Below, piece by piece: positions 34,648 through 45,600 of a stretch of 64,000 nucleotides of DNA. Below the pieces are notes generated by a model. That model made no database searches. It was given only the letters and a program-made list of their open reading frames with translations, and was not told the origin of the DNA. Position 1 is the first letter of the stretch; each line of letters begins with the position of its first letter. Position numbers and translations under genes: made by a program. The stretch comes from Branchiostoma floridae. Taxonomy: Eukaryota > Chordata > Leptocardii > Amphioxiformes > Branchiostomatidae. The stretch covers positions 706,523 through 770,522 of the forward strand of contig NC_049993.1 in NCBI RefSeq assembly GCF_000003815.2, given 5' to 3'.

Positions 34648-34995
34648 GGGGAGGGAGTTGTTTTCCGGAGCTGCGCAGAAAGTGCCCAGTGCCTACCCTT
34701 AGCCTGTTTCTTTTAGATAATTTTTTTCCCTGGGCAAATTTCGATCACAAAGGTCTATATTTCTGCAAGAGTGACTGAAGCATGTATATTTTTAAAATCT
34801 TGCCAAAAATTGTGACCTTTGGCATGCTTTGACCTATGAGTGACCTTCATATTCGAGACTGGCACATGGACTGATCCATTAGGGGAGGGGGTGCAATCCT
34901 GACATCATGACAATCATCTGGCTGTAGCTCGTTAAAATGCCGGAAGTGAACTCGGGTTTTTTGACCAAAACAAACCTAACAAATCCAGCTTTGCA
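34648..34995. repeat. Left copy of a 348-bp direct repeat flanking the gap
   Basis: Runs AGGGGAGGGAGTTGTTTTCC to AAATCCAGCTTTGCA and stops at the first N. It matches 36002-36350 almost base for base. Confidence 0.9.
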
Positions 34996-35769
34996 NNNNN
35001 NNNNNNNNNNNNNNNNNNNNNNNNNNNNNNNNNNNNNNNNNNNNNNNNNNNNNNNNNNNNNNNNNNNNNNNNNNNNNNNNNNNNNNNNNNNNNNNNNNNN
35101 NNNNNNNNNNNNNNNNNNNNNNNNNNNNNNNNNNNNNNNNNNNNNNNNNNNNNNNNNNNNNNNNNNNNNNNNNNNNNNNNNNNNNNNNNNNNNNNNNNNN
35201 NNNNNNNNNNNNNNNNNNNNNNNNNNNNNNNNNNNNNNNNNNNNNNNNNNNNNNNNNNNNNNNNNNNNNNNNNNNNNNNNNNNNNNNNNNNNNNNNNNNN
35301 NNNNNNNNNNNNNNNNNNNNNNNNNNNNNNNNNNNNNNNNNNNNNNNNNNNNNNNNNNNNNNNNNNNNNNNNNNNNNNNNNNNNNNNNNNNNNNNNNNNN
35401 NNNNNNNNNNNNNNNNNNNNNNNNNNNNNNNNNNNNNNNNNNNNNNNNNNNNNNNNNNNNNNNNNNNNNNNNNNNNNNNNNNNNNNNNNNNNNNNNNNNN
35501 NNNNNNNNNNNNNNNNNNNNNNNNNNNNNNNNNNNNNNNNNNNNNNNNNNNNNNNNNNNNNNNNNNNNNNNNNNNNNNNNNNNNNNNNNNNNNNNNNNNN
35601 NNNNNNNNNNNNNNNNNNNNNNNNNNNNNNNNNNNNNNNNNNNNNNNNNNNNNNNNNNNNNNNNNNNNNNNNNNNNNNNNNNNNNNNNNNNNNNNNNNNN
35701 NNNNNNNNNNNNNNNNNNNNNNNNNNNNNNNNNNNNNNNNNNNNNNNNNNNNNNNNNNNNNNNNNNNNN
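34996..35769. other. Assembly gap, 774 N
   Basis: A sized gap bordered on the left by a sequence that recurs 1354 bp to the right. Confidence 0.98.
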
Positions 35770-36001
35770 TTGTAATCAGACAAGCAACATTGAAATTTGA
35801 GAAAAGTCATGTGATCTTAGCAGTGACTGCCCCAGTGACATACAAGTTACAGCATAGGGCCCTTTGGCAGGGTATGGTTCTGGCTCTGAATTCCCAAGGG
35901 AACAATCAATGAACTTCATATTTTGGGAATATCATCACACCCCCTCAGTGTTTCAGCCAGGGGGGTAGAGATCTCTCAATCACCTTGCTGTGCTACCTGT
36001 A

Positions 36002-36350
36002 AGGGGAGGGAGTTGTTTTCCGGAGCTGCGCAGAAAGTGCCCAGTGCCTACCCTTAGCCTGTTTCTTTTAGATAATTTTTTTCCCTGGGCAAATTTCGAT
36101 CACAAAGGTCTATATTTCTGCAAGAGTGACTGAAGCATGTATATTTTTAAAATCTTGCCAAAAATTGTGACCTTTGGCATGCTTTGACCTATGAGTGACC
36201 TTCATATTCGAGACTGGCACATGGACTGATCCATTAGGGGAGGGGGTGCAATCCTGACATCATGACAATCATCTGGCTGTAGCTCGTTAAAATGCCGGAG
36301 TTGAACTCGGGTTTTTTGAACCAAAACAAACCTAACAAATCCAGCTTTGC
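36002..36350. repeat. Right copy of a 348-bp direct repeat flanking the gap
   Basis: Same sequence as 34648-34995 except a few changes near GCCGGAGTTGAACTCGG and TTTTGAACC. Beyond the shared end it continues GTGGGGGTAAAGACTTGAGG. Confidence 0.9.
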
Positions 36351-36837
36351 AGTGGGGGTAAAGACTTGAGGTTTGAAATGTAGGTAAATGTGTTTTTAAG
36401 TGATTGTTTGACATGGCTTAACCATGTAGGGAATGGGCAATTCGATTTAGCAGCCCCTCCCCTGCAATGATCCTCGGTAGAAAAGAAAAGAAAAGACAAA
36501 ATTAAATTAAATTACGAAATATAGGTTTAACATAGAAATAGCTGGAAGAATCATGATCTCATGATGGGTGGCAGGATGTTGAGTGCGCTTTGATGAAATG
36601 GAAGTAATGTTGCTGTTTCTTTCAGTTTAATTTTCGACAGCAATTTTTGTTTCTATGGTATACAAAGCCTAGTGCATAGCTGATTCAGTTTCTGTGACTG
36701 TGTCGACGCCGGGAATTAGAGTATTTCTAAAGGAATTAACTACTATGATTTCAGTCACCTGTCTTCCTTTCTGGCCTTGTGTCGTTTTCTTGCTTCGGGA
36801 CCCAAGATAACGGCACAAGGCAGCTTATGTAATGGTC

Positions 36838-37640
36838 AAGGAAGTCCCGACAACCACTGACCACGACATAAAAACAGAAATTGAACAGATGGTGAGTTAA
36901 CCAGGGAAGACCCTGTTTACTAAAGAACATAACTTACAAAACTGACCGAATGCAATCCCGACTATCGACACAGTCACAGAAACCTTCAGAAACAAAATCA
37001 GCCACACACCTGGCCTGTACACCACAGAAATAGCTAAAGCCCCGAATGCAAGAGGAGCCTCTACTTACAAAGTGTCCTAATATAAACCTCTACCAGCATC
37101 ATCACTCGGCATGTCAACAAAGCATACTCAGCACCTTACCATCTACCATGAGTTTGCTAAGCTAAGGCTAGGCAATTTACATTCCATAAGACACACAAGA
37201 ACTTAACTTAGTTTCAGGTCCTCTGGTAGCTAGGGCTCGACCGCTGTCACATTCCGTACGCATTCCTGTGATATAAGAAAGAGAGAAAGAGGAGCCTCTA
37301 GTTACAAAGTGTCCTAATATAAACCTCTACCAGCATCATCACTCGGCATGTCAACAAAGCATACTCAGCACCTTACCATCTACCATGAGTTTGCTAAGCT
37401 AAGGCTGGGCAATTTACACAACATAAGACATACAAAAGAACTTAACTTAGTTTCAGGTCCTCTGGTAGGGCTCGACGTACACACGTGCACCGATCTTCCT
37501 GGACGTCACCGTACAAACTGCTGTGGGGATGGTATGGCATCGGACAATAAGTCTAAGTCCCACCCTGGAAAGCTGCATGCAGTTGATCCTGGATTGATGG
37601 CATCAATACTGATATCCTGGAAGCAAGAAAGTGAAATAAC
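36838..37640. repeat. Decayed duplicate of the 29360-29890 exon module, partly tandem
   Basis: CACTGACCACGACATAAAA, GGAGCCTC, GCATGTCAACAAA and GATGGCATCAATA link this stretch to 29360-29890. Within it, the segment from GAGGAGCCTCT to CTAAGCTAAGGCT occurs twice (about 37050 and 37290). The copy of the terminal exon at 37478-37640 has internal deletions and stops. Confidence 0.65.
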
Positions 37641-37747
37641 AATTAGGTCGAAACGTCAAGAAAACACTAAAGCAATAGATAAGGCACAAGGATGCCTTAC
37701 ATGACATGAAAGTCCAGCTATGTCTGCGTTTTTGTAGGCTTGAGGAC

Positions 37748-37748
<1 letters not shown>

Positions 37749-37788
<40 letters not shown>
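37749..37788. repeat. (TA)n microsatellite
   Basis: About 20 uninterrupted TA units. Confidence 0.95.
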
Positions 37789-37791
<3 letters not shown>

Positions 37792-37931
37792 CACATTTCT
37801 TAGACCGTGGGCCCTATGCTACATGAAGATAGACCGTATATGAAGTCATTTTATGTTATCAACTCTAGCATTCCACACCCGCCTATTTCTGGCTTGTCTA
37901 GCTAACAGTTCGAAAGGTCATTTTCACATAC

Positions 37932-38100
37932 AGTCTATCAGGAGGGAACCTTCAGGCGGGTTTACTCCTCCGCACACGTAGGCCTTCAGGGTACGCCTGA
38001 CCAGTCTGGAGGGGTCCATGCGGAGAATGTGGTCCAGGTACCGGAGTCGTCTCCGGCGGATGGCTGCCATCAGGTGTATTGCTGTGTTGAGGACGTGTAG
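37932..38100 (-). mobile_element. LINE reverse transcriptase remnant
   Basis: The minus strand encodes AAIRRRRLRYLDHILRMDPS followed by LVRRTLKAYVCGGVNPPEG, the post-RT region typical of non-LTR elements. No flanking RT domain remains. Confidence 0.55.
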
Positions 38101-38398
38101 AAATAGTTTAGTTTGAGGAGTCGTGTCTCACGGCTGCGTTTTCTGTATGCACTGACGGTCACAAAATATTTAATCGTTAACGTTACTGATTATTGACATA
38201 ACATTGGACTGATAAGTTGTACAAAGCGCATAAACACACATAATGCACACTGTGAGGAATGACCCTAATAACTTGTCTCTACCAGACTCCCGCCTGACCG
38301 AATGGTAATAGGGGAATTTGGAAAACGTAGTAATAAAAGTCTAGTAGGAATTATAATTAGCGTAGAAGTGAACAGTTCGACCGCCGGTGCTAGCTAGA

Positions 38399-38572
38399 TA
38401 TACGAGCGATCGCGATGATGTCACGGTGACGCAGTGGTAGGCAAAAATCAGATGTTTGGCAAAAGACTGATTTACATATTAACCAGTAATTTGTACCGCT
38501 AATTTGAATATCAATATTTGATCCAATCTACTGACGTCGTGGTAGGCACAACAACAGCGATCGCTCGTATAC
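38399..38572. mobile_element. Short MITE with TATACGAGCGATCGC ends
   Basis: TATACGAGCGATCGC at the left is matched by GCGATCGCTCGTATA at the right. The interior also pairs in part (TGACG..GTGGTAGGCA on the left; TGACGTCGTGGTAGGCA on the right is in direct order). Confidence 0.55.
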
Positions 38573-38599
38573 TGCAAAAGCCTGACTAAAAACCCATAG

Positions 38600-39220
38600 T
38601 AACTCATTTGTCTCTATTTGGTCAAATTCGTCTATTTTTTAATCCAGCTTACACGTCGGCTTGGAGAATACCTACTAACCTGTTATCACGAAGGTAGGAC
38701 GCTGAAAGTACAAAGGAGCTCTGCCACATAGCGGCGTGGCGTTGTTCTGTTGTGGGGAGCTGCGAGTATAACGTTATAAGCCAGAATGACTCCAGACAGA
38801 AGCCAGACAGAATGGCGAGACATTCGGGGATACACACAGGTGAACGCGGGGGCTGGTCCATATGATTGGTCTAGTCTAATAAAATCCCCATGATTTAATT
38901 GGTCAAAAGAATGGACTTGTACGATTGGTTATCTGACATAATGAAATTAATTGTACGCTACCATGGCACACTCCTGATACTGATACAAAAAATGATATAT
39001 GATCCACCACAGAAAACATCACAACTGACATAACCCATTATTAGGTCACAGAGTATGTTACCTACGGCCACTTGTTTCTAGTCAATTTAATCCACTCTAA
39101 GATAATATATTACATACTTGTATTGTAAAGAAAATGACTTTTATGTTGTCATACAATATGGAAAGAATGTGATGGATTCTCCTGTCGGCTGTCGACAGAT
39201 GAGTAGGCAGGTAGCCTAAC
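38600..39220. other. No gene recognised
   Basis: Unique-looking sequence between a MITE and the C2H2 remnant, with no convincing exon. Confidence 0.5.
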
Positions 39221-39223
39221 CAG

Positions 39224-39335
39224 TCACTTGTCCAGGTGTCTCCTCATGTGCGAGTGCAGTCCAATTCTGGAAGCGCAGGGGCGGCCGCAGGTGCTGCAGA
39301 TGAAGGAGCTCGAGCTTACAGGCACAGAGCCCTGG
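39224..39335 (-). mobile_element. C2H2-type finger remnant, probably a retroelement C-terminus
   Basis: The minus strand encodes FICSTCGRPCASRIGLHSHM followed by RRHLDK and a stop. The C-x2-C...SRIGLxSHxxxH pattern is common at the C-terminus of LINE-encoded proteins in marine animals. It could instead be the last exon of a zinc-finger gene. Confidence 0.45.
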
Positions 39336-39351
39336 AAAGAATATTCTGTAT

Positions 39352-39485
39352 GATATTACGCCCTCATTTTGTGATTAGATGGTCCCAATAATCTTTGACC
39401 TTTATATGAATATTCTTGAATATTCTGTATGATATTACACCCCCATTTTGTGATTAGATGGTCCCAATAACCTTGGACCTTTCGG
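39352..39485. repeat. Tandem duplication of about 75 bp
   Basis: CATTTTGTGATTAGATGGTC with the adjoining CCAATAA and GACCTTT occurs twice (about 39365 and 39444), separated by ATATTCTGTATGATATTAC. Confidence 0.8.
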
Positions 39486-40636
39486 GAAGTTTCCCGCGCT
39501 GTTCGTTTGGCAGTCAGACTGAGTTGCATAGATTCGGCTGCGCGGAGACCAGATCGTCTGTGGTTCCCGGCCCCAGCTTTATTTGCCGTAAGAATTAGCA
39601 AGAGCATTGTCAGGTAAGAGTAAACTGTCGTTGGTACTAGCGATTATAGCAATGCTTTATGAAAATTTGAGCCTCGAAACTGAGAAGAAGGAAAGAGAGA
39701 CCACTGAAATCTGAATGGTTCGGGTTTTCTGTAAAAAAATTTTGTCCGCGAATATCATCTGGTTCTAGAGTCAGGAAGACTTCAAATGAGTGGAGCTAGC
39801 TGTTTCTTTTTGCCCTGGAAAAGAAGAGAAAGTGTATCATGAATATACCCAGTTAGTGTTAGCGTTACGAAAACAGCACAACGACAGGAAACAAGACTGA
39901 GAAAGTGAAAAAGGACATTCGCCATGGCGACGGAGGGCTCAAAGTCGCTGTGGGTGCATCATTGGTCTGCACAGTGCGACCTGTCTTCTACTTAAGTCTT
40001 ATCAAGATTGTTCGTTTCTTGAGAAGTCGCATCCATATTATCCCCCCCCCCCCAAAGATAACGAACTGTTGAAATGTTGTCTTAATTAGCGAAAAGTTTC
40101 AGAAACGGGACAGATTGTTCTGTATATCATTTCAAGATATTAGGTTTTTAGGGATGATATCTTCAACCGTTAAACCCATACATTATATGCATATTTTTGC
40201 AACAAATTTTTGTTTCTTAATCATGGTATTAGTTTCATGCATGCCCAGCTTGTTATTGTTATATTTAGTGTAGCTATTGTCAAAGTAAACTGGTTTATTC
40301 ATGAGGGTCTGCATGGCTGATCCTGAATCCAGAAGAGATCAAAGAAGGCAATTATACAAAAGGTGGTTGCTTTGCGACAAATTATGTAAGTGAATAAGAT
40401 GGCTTTCCCTATAGGAAATCAATCATACGGCTACTAATGTATTGCAGAGAAGGAGCATGTAAGCCCTCATTCATGTTTCTACGTACATATCACTAGTACT
40501 TATACAGCCAGTCATGTTTCTGCATTTCATCAAGGATTTTCAATACCTGCTGTTTGAACCTGCATGATTACATTATGGTGGTGCATAAGAAGCCAAACAA
40601 AATGGGCATATTTCATGCAAAAGAGCAATTTAACAA

Positions 40637-41249
40637 TTGTTATTGTCGTGGTTGCTGCCTGTGAAGGGGCAAAGTCTGCCATCTCAGACCACCTTGCAAT
40701 GTGCTCGGATTGCGCTGTCTGTCTTAAGGAATCATGTGTTTCCTGGAGAAGTCCAGTCACCCCGTACCCGTCCCCGCCGTGCCAGTGGTCTGAGGGGGGC
40801 AGTGGTGGTCATTGGAGGACACGAAAGCCCTTCGATTTCCAGCTACACCATCATGATGACATACTCTTCTACACCATCAAACGCCACCTGGGTTCCTGTG
40901 ACCACAATGAGGGCGAATAATGGCCATGGATTTGCTGTGGCTGTTTTCGGCATTAGTGACATCATTTTGTCTATTGGTGGGCCGAGTGGCAACGTGTGGT
41001 TGTATCAGGCAGGACTTGACTCCTGGTCAGAACTTGCTGGGATGAACACAGCAAGGGACTATCACCAGGTGGCAGTGTTGCAAGGTAAAGCCTATGCTAT
41101 TGGTGGCAGAATCAGCTACTCACCACTTCATATAACAGCAGGTGTTGAAGTCTATGACAGAAGCCTGAACAAGTGGGCTGAAAGTGTTCCGCTCCCACAG
41201 CCAAGGTACCGGCATGCCACTGCTGTGTTAGATGGTAGCAGATAGGTGG
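40637..41249 (+). pseudogene. Kelch-repeat (KLHL-like) gene, 5' part, interrupted by a LINE
   Basis: The open frame carries a QSPRTRPRRASG linker followed by kelch-type blades: VVVIGG, ILSIGG and AYAIGG glycine doublets with spaced W residues (TWVPV, DSWSEL, NKWAES). This matches the C-terminal propeller of BTB-BACK-Kelch proteins, which commonly recruit substrates to Cullin-3 ligases (family knowledge). The frame breaks at RHATAVLDGS with a TAG inside the insertion duplication. The propeller resumes at 49810. The BTB and BACK domains were not found upstream. A short exon with a good donor at 40313-40385 could belong, but I cannot prove it. The allele is expected to be non-functional unless the insertion is removed or absent in other haplotypes. 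Confidence 0.8.
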
Positions 41250-42120
41250 CGCTTTTACAGCGGCCGCATTACTAAGTATGTCCCTGAGTAAGCTCTACAA
41301 AAGTCGATCTAAAGTGCTAGTTCGGTGCCATCGGACAAGTATCGGTTCAGAGTACGACAGATGAATTGTCATTACATCCCCTGAACACCAAGATCTGACG
41401 GAAAGAGAGCGTTATCGTCAAAAATCTTTCACCAAAAGCCGACAACCAGCCAAGGAGGGAGGGCGACGCAGAAACAACAAAGGACCCTCAACACGTACCA
41501 TCCTTTAGACGGTCCAAACAAGCCCCGACTACAAACCCAGCAAACGTCAACGTACTTCAGGGCAGGTTCGAACACTTATACTTACTATTTTGTAATCATC
41601 GTGGGCCAATGTAGCCCCTGAAACAGGAGATCGAACAAGTTTGTCCTTTGTTTACCTGACGCCGGGGAGGTTACTCCAGGTCAGACCCGACAGAAATGTT
41701 CTTGAACCGCATACTCTCGTACACTTCAAGCACTATTCGTGCTCTTCGGACAAACATTAAACCCACTCCTCTGGTTAAACGAGCTATCTTCGATTGTGGC
41801 ATAAACAAATACCACCGCCGTCCTAGAGGATGCAGAGGGGGAAAGAACCTTACCCGCCATAACCCCACACTTACTGCTACATCTATCGCACCACCTGCTA
41901 CGTACGAAGTAGAGAACAGGGATCGATGGATGAACCTTACGAATAATGACAAATGCCCTCCCGATAGACACAAAGATAAGAAACTGGAACTGTGGTACAC
42001 GAACATCCGGGGCCTCAGAGCAAAAAGAGAGCATCTAAGTGTGCGACTAGCAGAATCGAACACCAAACCAGATATTATTATGGTCACCGAATCTAAGCTC
42101 GACTCTTCAATATTAGACAA

Positions 42121-42387
42121 TGTTGTGATATCAGTATTGTTACAAGAAGTAAGATAGCCGTTAACACCCCTCCAAACTCTGTGAACTTAGAATAGTCCAA
42201 TACATGCATATTAAGCAGGATGTGCTCTGATAGCAAGACAGCAAGGACATTCGATCTCTTTCCTACCGGACCCTGGACTGAGCACACATGCAGAACTGTA
42301 TCCTACTAACACTTTACTGAATACATAGTCTAGTAGTACAAGCAGTCTCTGCCTGAATCCTTACAAGAACCACCAACGGGTACAACA
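42121..42387 (+). repeat. 5' LTR of the Gypsy element
   Basis: Starts TGTTGTGATATC and ends GGGTACAACA. By eye it matches the 3' LTR at every base. It should contain the promoter and the R region, but no TATA box was confidently placed. Confidence 0.96.
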
Positions 42388-42696
42388 TGGTGTCAGACTG
42401 ATCGAACCCATCATCTTCTCGGAAGAAGAAGGAAAAAGGTGAAGTTTGCAGAGAAAACTCCACGCCACGAAGAGAGACGAGCGGGAAAAAGGACTGGGAT
42501 TGTCGGTGACATCGGGGACAAGGGAATACCGGTTGCCGCTCTCCGCTTGACGATTGACAAGGCCACGCCATTATTGGAGCTGTGCACGGTGGTGGCATAC
42601 CTTCCAGGAAGCCAATACAGTCCTTATAAGCACCCTCCCCCCTGAAGGTGAAGATTGCTGTGTAACGGGTGTACTAGACGACACAACAGACGAACT

Positions 42697-45600
42697 ATGG
42701 AATCATATGGTGGTAAATGTCCGGAAATTGACTGGACCAGCCCAGCCCTAGATGATGCATGGAAGAGATTTAAGGAACATGTAGAACTGATGTTCTCCGG
42801 TCCATTAAAAGACCAGGACGAAGAGGTCAAGATCTCGTACTTGAAGATCTGGATAAACCCGTCTGGTAGAGACATATTGAACACGTTTGAGTATGCACAA
42901 GGCGACGACAAGAAAAAACTGAAAACGTACTACGACAATTTTGCAACGTATGTCAAGCCAAAATCAAACCAGGTGCTGGCGAGATACAAATTCCACAACC
43001 GAACCCAAGGCCCGAATGAGCCAGTGGAACAGTTTATTAGAGCATTAATCAATCTAGCGAAAGATTGTAATTTCAAGGATACCAACGAAATGGTATTAGA
43101 CCGGTTAGTGTTCGGGACCAACTCAAACGAAGTTAGGAAGAAACTGATCGGCAAAGGGTCTGAACTGACGTTGGATGAGGCCATACGGGTGGCCAGGACC
43201 TATGAGTCCGACCAATCAACTTTGAAATCGATCGCCCAACCAGTTCCCAGCAACGACGTGCATGGAGTGCAGACCCAACACAGGACACCCTACGTCCCGC
43301 CCAGACCTTTCAGAAAAACTAGAGCAACGGGGGGTGGCGGGAGAGGAAAGCCCAGGTACACGAGGTCAACCAACGCATGTGGAAGATGTGGCAAAGGCCA
43401 CAACACAGCAGACAAGTGTCCTGCAAACGGAAAAGAATGCAGAAAGTGCGGAAAAAAGAACCACTTTGCTGCAGTGTGCCGATCGAAGAGTGTGAGCGAA
43501 GTCAGGTCTCCAGAGGAAGAATTCCAAGACTTCCACATAGAGGCGGTACACAAGAAGAAAGTTGAGGGAGACCAGGCTTTCGTCGACCTACACATCGCCG
43601 GAGCCAGCGAAAGCCTCAAGTGCAAGTTGGATACGGGAGCGCAGGTAAATGTGCTACCCGAAAGGGACTGGATCAAGCTGAGGAGCAGAAACTCCAGTCT
43701 TGAACCGACAAAAACTCGTTTGTTTGGCTACGGAAACACTCCTTTAGAAGTAAAAGGAAAGTGCAGCCTACGATGCAACTACAAGGGAAGATCCGGAACG
43801 CTGGATTTCTTTGTGGTAAAGGCCAATGCGACTCCGGTCCTGAGTTTAAAGGCATGTCTGTCCCTAAAACTGATCCAGCTGGTACTCACCGTTAAGTCAA
43901 GCGAGACAGCGGAAAGCATCAAGCAAGAGTACAGCGACGTGTTCCAGGGGATAGGACGACTCCCTGGCGAATACAGAATCAAAGTGGACCCAAACGTAGA
44001 ACCGGTAGTCCACGCACCGAGGAAGTTCCCAGTATCACTGAGGGAGCCTTTGAAGAAAGAACTTGATCGTATGGAATCTCTAGGGGTCATACAGAAGGTA
44101 GATGAACCCACCGAATGGGTAAACTCACTAGTTGTAGTAGAGAAGCCCAAGACAGGGAAGTTGAGGATATGTCTAGATCCGCGGGATCTCAACAAGGCTA
44201 TAAAGCGCGAACACTACCAGCTTCCAACGCTGGAGGACATCTCCACGCGTCTCGCAGGGTCGAAGTACTTTGCCGTGGTAGATGCGAGATCTGGATATTG
44301 GCAGATCTGTTTGGACGAAGAGAGCTCCAAGCTGACCACTTTCAACACGGCATTCGGACGGTACTGCTTCACACGTCTTCCTTTTGGCGTCCATTCGGCG
44401 CAGGAAGTTTTCCAGAAGAAGATGGACAGCATCTTCGGAGGTCTCGAGGGTGTTGAGGTAATCGTGGATGACGTACTGGTCCATGGCCCAACGGAAGAGG
44501 AGCTAAATAGGCGCTTCCGGAACATGCTACAGCGAGCAAGAGAATGCAACGTAAAGTTGAATGAAGAGAAGTGCGTACTGGCGGCACAAGAAGTAGGTTT
44601 CTTTGGTCATATTCTGACAGGGGATGGGTTAAAACCGGACCCCAAGAAGGTGAATGCAATCACCAACATGAAGAGCCCCACCAGTAAGGCTGAACTAATG
44701 ACAATGCTTGGTATGATCACATACCTAGCAAAATTCATCCCAAACCTGTCGGATGTCACCGCTCCAATGAGAGAGCTGCTAAAAGAAGACGTCGAATTCG
44801 TCTGGGACAGCAGCAGGGAGGCATCACTGGATAAAGTGAAGAAGTTAGTGGCGGAGGCCACTACACTGACGTACTACGACCCCACACTACAGGTGAACCT
44901 ACAGGTGGACGCATCCAAGTATGGACTTGGAGCAGTCTTGATGCAGGAAGGAAAACCAGTCGCATTCGCGTCAAAGTCACTAAACAATACGGAGATAAAC
45001 TACGCACAGATCGAGAAAGAATTGTACGCCATAGCGTTTGGTTGTGAACGGTTTCATCAATACATATACGGCAGGAAAGTGAACGTGGAATCTGACCACA
45101 AACCACTGGAGTCGATAATGAAGAAACCACTGAGTACAGCGCCTGCAAGGTTGCAGCGAATGCTGCTGAGACTGCAGAAATACGACCTTGAAGTGAGACA
45201 CAAGCCCGGCAAGGAAATCCCGGTTGCAGACGCCTTAAGCAGGCTGTACCTCGAAGAAACTGACCACATGAGCGAGAGTTTCGAGGCACAAATACATCTG
45301 GTTACATCACATCTGCCTGTCTCCACACAGCGACTAGAAGAAGTCCGCAGGGAAACCGAGAAGGATGCACAGTTGATCATCCTGACAGAGACAGTGAAAG
45401 AAGGATGGCCAGAAACGAGACGGCAGTGCAACCCCCACATAGCCGAATTCTGGAATCACAGAGACGAACTAACCGTCCATCAAGGGATAATCTTCAAAGG
45501 TCAGAAGATTGTCATCCCGAGAGCCATGCGGAGGGAGATGCTCGACATCTTGCACCAGAGTCACATGGGTCAAGAGAAGACCAAGGCAAGGGCCAAGGAC

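Noticed and set aside
40313-40385. Start exon of the Kelch gene (MADPESRRDQRR, donor GTAAGT)
   Set aside because: Good donor, but the next exon boundary and BTB homology could not be shown; left as a possibility in the Kelch entry.
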